Of a DNA stretch of 64,000 nt, positions 26,175-34,736 are shown piece after piece. Numbering within the stretch: position 1 is the stretch's first letter; every line of letters starts with the position of its first letter. This stretch comes from Flavobacterium sp. SUN052. Its GTDB lineage: Bacteria; Bacteroidota; Bacteroidia; Flavobacteriales; Flavobacteriaceae. The notes beneath the pieces are model-generated. The model saw nothing but the letters and a program-made list of their open reading frames with translations. It was not told the DNA's origin and made no database searches. The translations under genes and the position numbers were made by a program. The stretch covers positions 310,001-374,000 of the forward strand of contig NZ_JAPQNS010000005.1 in assembly GCF_028867935.1 (NCBI RefSeq). The letters run 5' to 3'.

Positions 26175-26966
26175 TTACTTCCCCATCCACTTCTTGAAAT
26201 CTGTTGCTCGTTCGCGGCTTACCAGAACCTCATCGTTGGGGTCGGGTTTGAGCGTCAGTTTTAGTTTATTGTTGAAATAGGGGTGAATCTGCTGCACCGA
26301 ATTGATGTCGACAATGAACTGCCGGTTAGCCCTGAAAAACTGGCCTGGATCAAGCATGGCTTCCAATTCGTCGAGCGTGTAATCTACCGAGAACTTCTGA
26401 TTGTTGCGGGTACGGAACAGACTTACGCCTTCTTCCGAACAGAAATAAGCAATGTCACTCACTTCGACGGGTACCCACTGCGACAGGTGCCGTACCAGAA
26501 AACGGCGACGATGTTCGGCGGGGGCTACCTGCTGGCGGAGTTGCTGAACGAGCGCATCAATAGAGACTTGTGGCGCGTTTTCGGGGACCGTTCCGGCACT
26601 TAACCGCCGGTGCTTTTCGAGGCTGGCTTCGAGTTCATGCCGTTTAATGGGCTTTAGCAAATAGTCGATGCTGTTGACTTTAAACGCTCGTAGCGCATAC
26701 TCGTCGTAAGAGGTTGTGAAAATCACCGGAGCCGTTACCGTGGTCTGCTCAAAAATCTCAAAGCTTTGCCCATCGGCCAGTTCGATGTCCATCAAAATCA
26801 GATCGGGGGCCGATGGCTTACCCGGTGCATTGGCTTCCAGCCAGTTGACTGAGGCCCGCACGCTGGCGGCTGTGCCAACTATCTGGAGTGTTGGATCAAC
26901 GTCCTGTAAAAGTTTGGTCAGTTTACGGACGGCTAATTCTTCGTCTTCTATGATCAGTACGTTCAT
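26175..26966 (-). CDS. LytTR-type response regulator
   Basis: At 263 residues it contains a receiver domain (NVLIIEDEELAVRKLTKLL; phosphorylated Asp60 in LILMDIELADG; Lys in DYLLKPIKR) and a C-terminal LytTR DNA-binding domain (RRRFLVRHLSQWVPVEVSDIA through FRANRQFIVDINSVQQI). LytTR regulators bind direct repeats upstream of their targets. A LytS-type kinase lies 1 kb away on the other strand (27998) and is the natural partner. Together they flank the sulfatase locus, but no link is shown. Confidence 0.9.
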   Translation of the reverse strand: MNVLIIEDEELAVRKLTKLLQDVDPTLQIVGTAASVRASVNWLEANAPGKPSAPDLILMDIELADGQSFEIFEQTTVTAPVIFTTSYDEYALRAFKVNSIDYLLKPIKRHELEASLEKHRRLSAGTVPENAPQVSIDALVQQLRQQVAPAEHRRRFLVRHLSQWVPVEVSDIAYFCSEEGVSLFRTRNNQKFSVDYTLDELEAMLDPGQFFRANRQFIVDINSVQQIHPYFNNKLKLTLKPDPNDEVLVSRERATDFKKWMGK

Positions 26967-27141
26967 GGCGAAACAGGCAAATGCTTAAGAGCTATTAGGA
27001 AGTAAATCTATACGTAGCGCATGTATAAGACAATTCATCTGGTAGTAAAACCCGCAAACTATGGGTTGAACCAACACAAATTGGGCTTGAACCGTAAAGC
27101 CGTAAAAGCTACAAATCTCTTCCCATTTTCAATGCTTGACA

Positions 27142-27187
27142 ATACCGTACGCTAACGGCAACACTATAATGATGAGCGTACGGGTAT
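27142..27187. repeat. Inverted repeat in the 26967-27357 gap
   Basis: Arms ATACCGTACGCT (27142-27153) and AGCGTACGGGTAT (27175-27187) pair with one bulged base around a 21-nt loop. The gap is otherwise without genes and holds promoter space for the divergent LytTR and lipoprotein genes. An operator is possible. Confidence 0.35.
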
Positions 27188-27357
27188 AAAGTTCTTACGG
27201 GCTTTACGCAGGGGCGTAATGGTGATTCAACAGCCATTTTTTCCGGTCTACGGTCAATCTGTGTGTCTTGGCTGTTTTAGCCGATTGCCGGGAAGAACTC
27301 GTCCGCCAATTTTGATCCGTCAAACAACACAATCCTCTTTTTTAAACAACAAATCAA

Positions 27358-27867
27358 ATGACACGCAACACTATTCTTTCAATTAGTACCGCATTGGTCG
27401 GACTATTCATGACAACTGCTTCTTGCAAAAAAGATGGCGAATCGCTCACGCCCAGCTCAGGCATTGCCGCATCACCCGCTTTTGTTGGTCCTCGCTGGCA
27501 GATGAGCGAGTTTTTGCTCAGCCCGGCTGTTGATTTCGACGGCGATGGTAAACTTGATCAGGATCTGCTTCCGTTTATGCCGTCGTGCGACCGCGACAAC
27601 TCAATGACGTTTGAGCCTACTGGTAAAATTTCACTGTCAGAGGGAGCCGTTTTATGCGGCAACGATGAACCTACCAGCACCGGAAAGCCAGAGTCCTGGA
27701 GTTACAACAAGGCTACAAAAACCATTACAATTACCAATCACGACCAAGCTGGCAGTGTGTCGACCTGGGAAGTACTCGAAGCTTCATCGAAAGTGTTGAC
27801 AATAAAGACAGCCATAACTGAAGATGGTAAAACCCTAAACGCAACGCTGCACTGGAAAGCGATCTAG
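27358..27867 (+). CDS. Lipocalin-like small lipoprotein
   Basis: At 169 residues it has a lipoprotein signal (MTRNTILSISTALVGLFMTTASCKKD, lipidated Cys near 23). The mature part opens GPRWQMSEFLLSPAVDFDGDGKLDQDL, which contains a DxDGDGxxD calcium-loop-like segment (about residues 60-68). The rest is a run of strands (SWSYNKATKTITITNHDQ, STWEVLEASSKVLTIKT) as in Bacteroidota lipocalin-like lipoproteins. Function unknown. It is preceded by an A-rich leader and ended by the hairpin at 27892. Confidence 0.65.
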   Translation: MTRNTILSISTALVGLFMTTASCKKDGESLTPSSGIAASPAFVGPRWQMSEFLLSPAVDFDGDGKLDQDLLPFMPSCDRDNSMTFEPTGKISLSEGAVLCGNDEPTSTGKPESWSYNKATKTITITNHDQAGSVSTWEVLEASSKVLTIKTAITEDGKTLNATLHWKAI

Positions 27868-27891
27868 TTTAGCTATTACGTACGGTTCATT

Positions 27892-27922
27892 GCCCCCCCG
27901 TGACGGTTCATGGGGGGCTTTT
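27892..27922 (+). terminator. Intrinsic terminator after the lipocalin-like gene
   Basis: A GCCCCCC / GGGGGGC stem (27892-27898 and 27912-27918) is followed by TTTTGTTG. Form and place, 25 nt after the stop, are those of an intrinsic terminator. Confidence 0.8.
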
Positions 27923-27997
27923 GTTGTTTCAACCAGGTAAGTATTGGTTTGAGTGCGTAGAATTGCCGATTTTTAGGCCGTTTTGCCTAACCAAGAG

Positions 27998-29341
27998 ATG
28001 CTTGCCTTCATGACGTTTGCCACCTGGAATTTGCTGTTTACGGGCATGATCAGCTCTATTTTGTTGCTGAACGTGGTGCAGTGGGGCATTTACCGGGAAC
28101 GGATCTATGGACTCTATACCCTGTATATGCTGGCGTGGCTGATCTATTTCAGTTTGCGCATCGACGAAATCAATACCTATGTGTCGGGTGGGGTGTGGTA
28201 TTGGGTGAAAGCCGCCGTGCCAATGCTTGCTTACCTTGTTTATTTCGACTTTGCCAACTGGCTTATCCGCCTGCGTGAGCGTCTTCCCCTGTTATTCCGG
28301 CTTTTCCAACTGGCCAAAGTAGTGATTGGCTTCTACATAGGAGGCATCAGCGTACTGTGTTTTGAGATAATACCCTGGAACGAAGCCATGTATAATACAC
28401 TCCACACCCTGATGCGGTTGCTCATGGTGGGACTAGCGCTGTACGGCGTCTGGAAAATTGGGCGACTCAATGGAATGGTGCCCCGTTATGTAGCGCTTGG
28501 ATCAAGTTTTCTGCTGATTGGGGGTGTTGTATCAATGGCGACAACAGGTTTGAATTTTACTCCTCAAAACCCGCATTCGTTTTTAGCGGCTCCACTTACC
28601 TACTTTATGTTCGGAATTATGGCCGAACTCATCTGTTTTACGCTTGTGCTGGGCTACCGACAGCGCAGAGGGGCTATAAAGAGCGCGATTGTAGAGCAGA
28701 AACTCGCTCGCGAACGCGAACAGCGCCAACGAGAACAGGTTGAAGCTGAACTGATTACCGAAAAATTGCAACAGCAAATGTCGGCAGTGCAGATGATGGC
28801 TCTGCAAACACAATTGAACCCTCATTTTTTGTTTAATAGCCTGAATTCGTTGTCGTCGCTCATTGCCGACGAGCCAACAAAAGCCGAACGATTTGTCGAC
28901 GAAATGTCGAGTGTGTACCGGTATCTGCTCCGCAACAACGACTACGAACTCACAACCCTTCAGTCGGAGTTAGCCTTCATTGATTCGTATTATCACCTGC
29001 TCAAAACGCGCTATGGGCAGGGAATCGACTTGACAAAGACTATCGATACCCAATTTCTGTTGTATAAACTGCCCCCGCTTACCCTCCAGCTACTGGTCGA
29101 AAATGCGGTGAAACACAATGTTGTATCCGCCGAACAACCCTTACGGATTCAGTTGTCGACCAATGAAAATGGCTGGCTTACGGTGAGCAACACGCTCCAA
29201 CGCAGGCCAGCCAATCGCGTAAATTCGACACAAAAAGGGCTGTTAAATATTCTCTCTAAATACCAATTGTTGGGTCAGGCCGCACCCACTGTTGGCGAAA
29301 CCGCCGATGCCTTCATAGTGTCGTTACCACTAATCCATTAA
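27998..29341 (+). CDS. LytS-type membrane sensor histidine kinase
   Basis: I use the ATG at 27998; the frame could open earlier only with TTG. About 448 residues. Seven hydrophobic segments fill residues 1 to about 220. A coiled coil (LAREREQRQREQVEAELITE) then leads to the His_kinase domain with QLNPHFLFNSLNSLSSLI (phosphorylated His in NPHFLFN) and an ATPase end with LVENAVKHN. This kinase type pairs with LytTR regulators, here probably the one at 26175. The signal is unknown. Its stop codon overlaps that of the convergent sigma-factor gene. Confidence 0.88.
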   Translation: MLAFMTFATWNLLFTGMISSILLLNVVQWGIYRERIYGLYTLYMLAWLIYFSLRIDEINTYVSGGVWYWVKAAVPMLAYLVYFDFANWLIRLRERLPLLFRLFQLAKVVIGFYIGGISVLCFEIIPWNEAMYNTLHTLMRLLMVGLALYGVWKIGRLNGMVPRYVALGSSFLLIGGVVSMATTGLNFTPQNPHSFLAAPLTYFMFGIMAELICFTLVLGYRQRRGAIKSAIVEQKLAREREQRQREQVEAELITEKLQQQMSAVQMMALQTQLNPHFLFNSLNSLSSLIADEPTKAERFVDEMSSVYRYLLRNNDYELTTLQSELAFIDSYYHLLKTRYGQGIDLTKTIDTQFLLYKLPPLTLQLLVENAVKHNVVSAEQPLRIQLSTNENGWLTVSNTLQRRPANRVNSTQKGLLNILSKYQLLGQAAPTVGETADAFIVSLPLIH

Positions 29342-29892
29342 CAAACGGCTACGTTGTAGAGCCGCTTGGCCCGGTCACGCGAACGTTTCAGGCGCATTTT
29401 CACGGCACTGTCGTTCAGATTGAGCTTGGTAGCAATCTGCCGAATGTTGAGCCCTTCCTGATACTTCAACCGAAGCAGCGAAGCTTCCTGAGTAGGCATT
29501 TCAACCATTACCTCAGCGAGCTGTTGCAGGCTAAACTCTACCAGTTCATTTTCGTCGGTGATGGCAAATTGATACTCCGAGTAATCATCCAGAGGAGCCA
29601 TTGGCAACCGCTTATTCGCTCTCAGTTGATCCATGCAGTAGTTATACGTGATGGAATAAAGCCAAGTGGCGAAGGTTGATCGCTCCTGAAAGCGGTCAAT
29701 GCGGGCAAATAGGCGGATGAAAATGTCGTGTGTGTAATCCTGAGCCTTTTCGGTGTCTTTCGTGATCGAAAAACAGCGGGCGTACACTTTGTGGGCGTAC
29801 CGTTTGTAGAGCGTTTCGAAACAGGGACCCACGCGGGTCTGGAGGAACTGTCGGATCAGTTCCTCGTCACTTAATTGATTTTTCATATTCAT
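29338..29892 (-). CDS. ECF RNA polymerase sigma factor without adjacent anti-sigma gene
   Basis: At 184 residues it has region 2 (CFETLYKRYAHKVYARCFS, then AQDYTHDIFIRLFARIDRF, about 20-70) and region 4 (MPTQEASLLRLKYQEGLNIRQIA, then KLNLNDSAVKMRLKR, about 125-175). No FecR or zinc-binding anti-sigma gene adjoins it. It is convergent with the LytS-type kinase, overlapping at the stop codons, and divergent from the H-NOX gene with a shared 227-nt upstream region, which is A+T-rich and shows no clear operator. Confidence 0.88.
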   Translation of the reverse strand: MNMKNQLSDEELIRQFLQTRVGPCFETLYKRYAHKVYARCFSITKDTEKAQDYTHDIFIRLFARIDRFQERSTFATWLYSITYNYCMDQLRANKRLPMAPLDDYSEYQFAITDENELVEFSLQQLAEVMVEMPTQEASLLRLKYQEGLNIRQIATKLNLNDSAVKMRLKRSRDRAKRLYNVAVC

Positions 29893-30119
29893 ATGGGTAA
29901 GTTGTTCGAAAACAGCAGTAAGAAGAGTTAATCTACATTACCGCTATAATTCGTTGGCGCAAAAATGGTATTTGTTAATCTATTGCCCCATCATATTTCG
30001 ATGAACTGTATTTTTTGCGGGTTTTTTGACAGAAAAGGTAATAAATACGATATGATGTTTTATTATTAAAGCTACTATCTGTATTTTTCCGTATATGAAA
30101 TAGTATCAACGTCTACAGT

Positions 30120-30665
30120 ATGAAAGGACTGGTTTTCACGGAGTTTCTGGAGATGGTTGAAGAGTCATTTGGCTACCCACTTGTTGATCGGCTGCTGGTA
30201 GAAAATGAAGAATACTTACCATCAGGTGGAATTTATACATCGGTCGGTACCTACGATCATCGGGAAATGCTGACACTTTTACAGGGCTTAAGTGAACATA
30301 CCCTACTGCCAATACCGGTTCTGCTTCGTACGTATGGCCGCTACATGTTCAATACGTTTACCCGAAGCTACCAGCCTTACATGGTTCATGCCGATTCGGC
30401 TTTCAGCCTGCTTACTTCTATTCAGCACCATATTCACGTGGAGGTTCACAAACTGTACCCCGATGCTGAGTTTCCCCACTTCACCATCGAAAAGCACACT
30501 GATCAGCACTTACAGATGCGCTACGAATCGGAGCGAAAGCTGGCCAGTTTTGCACACGGAATGATTGAAGGGTGCCTGGAGTATTACGGTGAAAAAGCAA
30601 GCATAGCCCAGACGAACAGAGTTGCTGATGGGAGCGTAGTGGTATTCGACATCATAAAAGAGTGA
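30120..30665 (+). CDS. H-NOX (heme nitric oxide/oxygen-binding) sensor protein
   Basis: At 181 residues it matches the stand-alone bacterial H-NOX length. The proximal heme ligand is His106 in the IHVEVHKLYPDAEFP segment, and the heme-propionate motif YxSxR is present as YESER (Tyr135, Ser137, Arg139). The fold opens with MKGLVFTEFLEMVEESFG as usual. Such proteins bind NO, and some bind O2, and regulate a partner kinase or cyclase. The partner here is the hybrid kinase that starts 4 nt after its stop. The distal-pocket Tyr that favours O2 binding cannot be placed by eye, so NO sensing is the default inference. Confidence 0.9.
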   Translation: MKGLVFTEFLEMVEESFGYPLVDRLLVENEEYLPSGGIYTSVGTYDHREMLTLLQGLSEHTLLPIPVLLRTYGRYMFNTFTRSYQPYMVHADSAFSLLTSIQHHIHVEVHKLYPDAEFPHFTIEKHTDQHLQMRYESERKLASFAHGMIEGCLEYYGEKASIAQTNRVADGSVVVFDIIKE

Positions 30666-30669
30666 GGCT

Positions 30670-33123
30670 ATGAGCGAAATCGATCTACTTAATCGGCGGG
30701 TTAATCGCGAGCGGGCTGCCCGCCGTCAGGCTGAGGCTATTTTAGAAGACAAGGCACTGGAGCTCTTTCAGGCGAATGAGCGGCTTCAGCACCTCAACGA
30801 TCACTTAGAGCATCAGATCCGCGACAAACTAGCGGAGCTTCAGGAAAGTGAACAACGCTACCGGCAGCTTATCGAGTCTATTGAGGATATTATTTACAAA
30901 ATCTCACCCGATGGTTTTTTCACGTTTGTAAGCCCTGTTGCCACAAAACTGCTGGGCTACTCTGAAGCAGAGATCGTGGGCAAACATGCCACCAGCTTTG
31001 TTGTCCCTGCTTATCGAAAGGCACTTATTGAGTTTTATCTGGCGATGGTACAACATCGGCAGGAAAGCACTTATACCGAATTTCCAGTAGTTGCCAAAGA
31101 CGGCCAAACCATTTGGATTGGACAAACAGTTCGGCTGATTGAATCTGATAAACAATTAGTTGAGTTAGTGGCTGTAGCCCGAGACGTGACCGAGAAACAC
31201 ATCGCTCGGGAGAACATTCGCCGGAGCGAAGAGAAGTATCGGGGAATCATGAACAACATGGAACTGGGCCTGCTCGAAGTTGATAATGATCAGATTATTC
31301 TGCGGGCTTACGAGCGTTTCTGCAAGATGCTGGGTTATACAGAAGACGAACTGGTTGGTCAACATGCCGCCGAATTTCTGGCACCGGCTGAATTTAGAGA
31401 GCTGGTAGATCAACAACAGGTGTTACGGCAACAAAATTTGGCGGGCTCGTATGAACTTCAGTTGATTCGCAAAGATGGCACCCGGATTTGGTTGCTGGTG
31501 AGTGGTGTGCCCATTCACGACGAGCACGGCAAACTGGTAGGCTCAATGGGCATTCACTACGACCTTACCAGTCGCAAACTGCTAGAGCAGGAACTGGCCA
31601 GGGCCAAAACTATTGCCGACGAATCCAGGCAGGCTGAAAAACAGTTTCTGGCCAACATGAGCCACGAAATTCGAACGCCCCTTAATGCCATCATTGGCAT
31701 GTCGCACCTGTTGTTCGACACCCGGCCTACTCCCCAGCAGCAAGAGTATATCGAAATTCTGAAAACGTCGGCTGACTTCTTACACAGCCTTATTTCGGAT
31801 CTCTTGGATATGACCAAAATCGAAGCGGGCCGGATTGAAGTTCACGCGCGTCCATTTGATATAGCCGGATTGTTACGCGCTACGCAAAAGGTGTTTGAGA
31901 TGAAACTTCAAGATCGCCCTATCGACATTGAGGTTATGCTCGATGCCCGAATTATAGGTGATTTTGTTGGTGACGAGGTTATGTTGACTCAAATTCTGAC
32001 GAACCTTGTTGGTAATGCAGAGAAGTTCACGGATACGGGCCTCATTCAGATCATAGCTAAAATCAGAGAAGAAACGGATACCACCAGTTGGATTGAGTTC
32101 TCGGTGATCGATACGGGCATTGGTATTCCCGAAGAAAAACTGGAGCTGGTTTTTCAGAAGTTCAGGCAAATAAATGCAGAGGGCCATAAATACAAAGGGA
32201 CTGGTTTGGGTCTGGCCATCTGTAAAGAACTGGTTGAAATTCAGGGCGGGACAATTTCGGTGGAGAGTCAACTGGGAAAGGGTAGTGTGTTCACGTTTAC
32301 ATTGCCTTTTAGCAAAACAAATAGCCATACGAACCGACTAGGGACAGGTGAGCCAATCGAATTGGTGGTTGAGAAGCTAAGCGTGGGGAGGATACTGGTT
32401 GCTGAAGACAATCTGATGAATCAGAAATATATTGGAAGTCTGCTCACTAAATGGGGCGTTTCGTATGTTATGGTGAACAACGGAAAAGAGGCCGTGAAAG
32501 AGGCTAAGAAGCAATCGTTCGACTTGATTTTGATGGATGTTCAGATGCCGATTATGGATGGTTATGAAGCGACAGTAGCCATTCGAAGTTCGCATAACTC
32601 GAACCAGCACGTACCCATTATTGCGCTGACGGCTTCGGCAATGCTCACCCACAAAAACGTGGCCTTACGAGCGGGAATGAATGATTTTCTGACAAAGCCA
32701 TTTGATCCGGGTCAACTCCTCGCGATTCTGCATCAATACACCTCCAGAGAAGCTCGTGAACCCGTACCGGAGACACCTTTTGAACTAGACCGACAACAAC
32801 TATCCGACCTGTATGGATCAGACAAAACAGCTGCTTCTGAGATCTTTAGAATGTTCCTGACCGAGGTGGTTTCAGAGTTTGATACTCTGTCAGAATTATG
32901 TCAGCAGCACAATTGGGTTGAGTTGGAGCGCCTGGTGCATAAGTTAAAACCAACTTTAGGTATGGTTGGCTTGTCGAAATTAGAGGAGAAAATGGACCAC
33001 TTAGAAAGAAACATTTTTAAAGAAAAGAGATATGATCTAATAGATATATATTGTAAGGAAATTATAAAATACGTTAACGAAGCACGGCCCTTATTAGAGA
33101 AGGAGATACAGGTGCTTTTGTAA
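30670..33123 (+). CDS. Hybrid histidine kinase of the H-NOX operon (PAS-PAS-HisKA-HATPase-REC-HPt)
   Basis: An 817-residue cytosolic kinase without membrane helices. Order: coiled coil (1-60), PAS 1 (about 63-178), PAS 2 (about 188-305), HisKA with His332 in FLANMSHEIRTPLNA, ATPase with NAEKFTD and GTGLGLAIC, receiver (about 575-690, Asp623 in LILMDVQMPIMDG), and an HPt domain with His757 in LVHKLKPTLGM. This is a complete His-Asp-His chain in one protein. By analogy with other H-NOX-associated kinases, NO-bound H-NOX would alter autophosphorylation. The final acceptor is probably the LytTR regulator encoded 14 nt downstream. Confidence 0.9.
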   Translation: MSEIDLLNRRVNRERAARRQAEAILEDKALELFQANERLQHLNDHLEHQIRDKLAELQESEQRYRQLIESIEDIIYKISPDGFFTFVSPVATKLLGYSEAEIVGKHATSFVVPAYRKALIEFYLAMVQHRQESTYTEFPVVAKDGQTIWIGQTVRLIESDKQLVELVAVARDVTEKHIARENIRRSEEKYRGIMNNMELGLLEVDNDQIILRAYERFCKMLGYTEDELVGQHAAEFLAPAEFRELVDQQQVLRQQNLAGSYELQLIRKDGTRIWLLVSGVPIHDEHGKLVGSMGIHYDLTSRKLLEQELARAKTIADESRQAEKQFLANMSHEIRTPLNAIIGMSHLLFDTRPTPQQQEYIEILKTSADFLHSLISDLLDMTKIEAGRIEVHARPFDIAGLLRATQKVFEMKLQDRPIDIEVMLDARIIGDFVGDEVMLTQILTNLVGNAEKFTDTGLIQIIAKIREETDTTSWIEFSVIDTGIGIPEEKLELVFQKFRQINAEGHKYKGTGLGLAICKELVEIQGGTISVESQLGKGSVFTFTLPFSKTNSHTNRLGTGEPIELVVEKLSVGRILVAEDNLMNQKYIGSLLTKWGVSYVMVNNGKEAVKEAKKQSFDLILMDVQMPIMDGYEATVAIRSSHNSNQHVPIIALTASAMLTHKNVALRAGMNDFLTKPFDPGQLLAILHQYTSREAREPVPETPFELDRQQLSDLYGSDKTAASEIFRMFLTEVVSEFDTLSELCQQHNWVELERLVHKLKPTLGMVGLSKLEEKMDHLERNIFKEKRYDLIDIYCKEIIKYVNEARPLLEKEIQVLL

Positions 33124-33137
33124 GTCCATTCCTCACT

Positions 33138-33830
33138 ATGCGATTAACCTGTGTTATTGTTGAAGACGAATTACTGTCCAGGAAGTCGATGCTACGGCTT
33201 TGCGAGCAACACAACTCACTGGATGTTTTAGCCGTATTCGATAACGCAGTCAGTGCCGTTGAATATTTATCAAAACAGGAGATTGATCTGATCTGGCTCG
33301 ATATAGAGATGCCGGGGCTTACGGGTTTCGGTCTCCTTGATCAGGTTCCCGCGATTCCGTATGTTATTCTGACAAGTAGCAAAACCGAATACGCGTACGA
33401 TGCTTTTCAGTATCAGGTGACTGACTATCTGAAAAAACCCATCACATTACTTCGTTTCAATGCCGCCGTTGAAAAAGTGCTAGACCTTCAAGAACGCGCA
33501 AAGGCTAAAACGGGCAATGCACGGCAGGAAATCTACATTAAGGTAGATGGGCGGTATATTCGGGTTCCGTTCAGTACAATTGCATACCTTGAAAACGTGG
33601 GTGATTACGTCAAGATCGTTACCGATTCCCAGACACATATCGTATATGCTACAATGAAGTATCTGGAAGAAAAATTGGGCGATGCGTTCATGCGGGTACA
33701 CCGGTCCTTTATCATCAGTCTCGAGAAAATTGTTGATATTGAAGAGAATACGCTTGTAATTGGCGATAAAGTAATTCCTATCAGCCGGGCCAACCGACCC
33801 GAACTGATGAAGAGATTGAATTTGATCTGA
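33138..33830 (+). CDS. LytTR response regulator of the H-NOX operon
   Basis: At 230 residues it has a receiver (TCVIVEDELLSRKSML; Asp55 in LIWLDIEMPGLTG; Lys in DYLKKPI) and a LytTR DNA-binding domain (YIKVDGRYIRVPFSTIAYLE to MRVHRSFIISLEKI). It is the third gene of a tight same-strand unit with the H-NOX protein and hybrid kinase. This makes the output transcriptional rather than a cyclic-di-GMP enzyme, which is the more familiar H-NOX output. Its targets are unknown. Confidence 0.9.
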   Translation: MRLTCVIVEDELLSRKSMLRLCEQHNSLDVLAVFDNAVSAVEYLSKQEIDLIWLDIEMPGLTGFGLLDQVPAIPYVILTSSKTEYAYDAFQYQVTDYLKKPITLLRFNAAVEKVLDLQERAKAKTGNARQEIYIKVDGRYIRVPFSTIAYLENVGDYVKIVTDSQTHIVYATMKYLEEKLGDAFMRVHRSFIISLEKIVDIEENTLVIGDKVIPISRANRPELMKRLNLI

Positions 33831-33883
33831 ATGCAAGATCAGAAGCTTACCCAAGCAGATGAAAGGTACCCATCCAATGACCC

Positions 33884-34630
33884 TTAGCCACTGAACTTAC
33901 CTAGTAATTCCTGTCGCTCGTTGGTCGCTAGGTTGATAACGTCGAACCGCTTGACCGAGTTGAACGAACCCATATCGCTGTCGCCGTTGATCAGAATGGC
34001 TCCCATCAAAATCACATACTGGCAGTTGTATTTTGTTTGGGCCACTAACTCCTGAATGCGCTCGTCAATAGCTTCGTAGATAACTTCTGTGGCTTCATGG
34101 AGCGGGATGGCCGCTGCAAGAACCCGCTCTTTGTGCTTCAGCAAAATCTGCTCAATGGTACTCATCTGATAGTCCATCTCGCGCATATCACCCTCAATAA
34201 TGGCTTGATTCATCAACTTGGCCAGGGCTCCTTTTGCCGCCCCGCAGCAGGCAGAACTAGTACGTTGCCCAATCCGGTGAATTTGCCCAACGGTACCATC
34301 CTTCGCAATACCGATGTGCGGCCCGTAATACACAAAAACGGCTCCTTCGTCGGGAACGTGACTGGCAAACGCTCCCATACCTGTAAGACCAGTAAAAGGG
34401 AAACCATCCAGACCGCCCATTTTAAACGGGCCAAGAAATTCGTGGGCTCGTGCCGGATATTGAATGCTGTTTACGTCGTCGCTGCAAATGCTATCGGCCA
34501 GCATCACTTGTGCGGGCTCTAGGTCCAGTACTTCTTCCACAAAGTCAATGAGTCGATTAACGCCATCGATGGTGGTTACGGCATTAGGGTAGTGCTGATG
34601 AATGATGGCCAGTTTTTCTTTCTTTTTCAT
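33884..34630 (-). CDS. LCIB/LCIC-type (theta-like) carbonic anhydrase candidate
   Basis: At 248 residues it carries the conserved pattern of limiting-CO2-inducible B/C proteins: Cys49-x-Asp-Asp in ICSDDVNSIQYPAR, the glycine-rich LGPFKMGGLDGFPFTGLTG (about 66-84), FASHVPDEG, YYGPHIGI with His105, and SSACCGAAKGA with Cys128/Cys129. Cys49, His105 and one of Cys128/129 correspond to the zinc ligands of the beta-carbonic-anhydrase-like site. The family was first studied in algal CO2 concentration; many bacterial copies have no assigned role. No signal peptide, so cytosolic. It stands alone, converging with the H-NOX operon. Confidence 0.7.
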   Translation of the reverse strand: MKKKEKLAIIHQHYPNAVTTIDGVNRLIDFVEEVLDLEPAQVMLADSICSDDVNSIQYPARAHEFLGPFKMGGLDGFPFTGLTGMGAFASHVPDEGAVFVYYGPHIGIAKDGTVGQIHRIGQRTSSACCGAAKGALAKLMNQAIIEGDMREMDYQMSTIEQILLKHKERVLAAAIPLHEATEVIYEAIDERIQELVAQTKYNCQYVILMGAILINGDSDMGSFNSVKRFDVINLATNERQELLGKFSG

Positions 34631-34736
34631 GAAAAGTGGGGTCTATAAAGAGTACTTCATAAATGAATGGATTTAAGCCGAAAACAGCCTATTGCGTAGC
34701 CATCAAGAGCGAACAGGGACGGGTTGTCGAGTTTAA

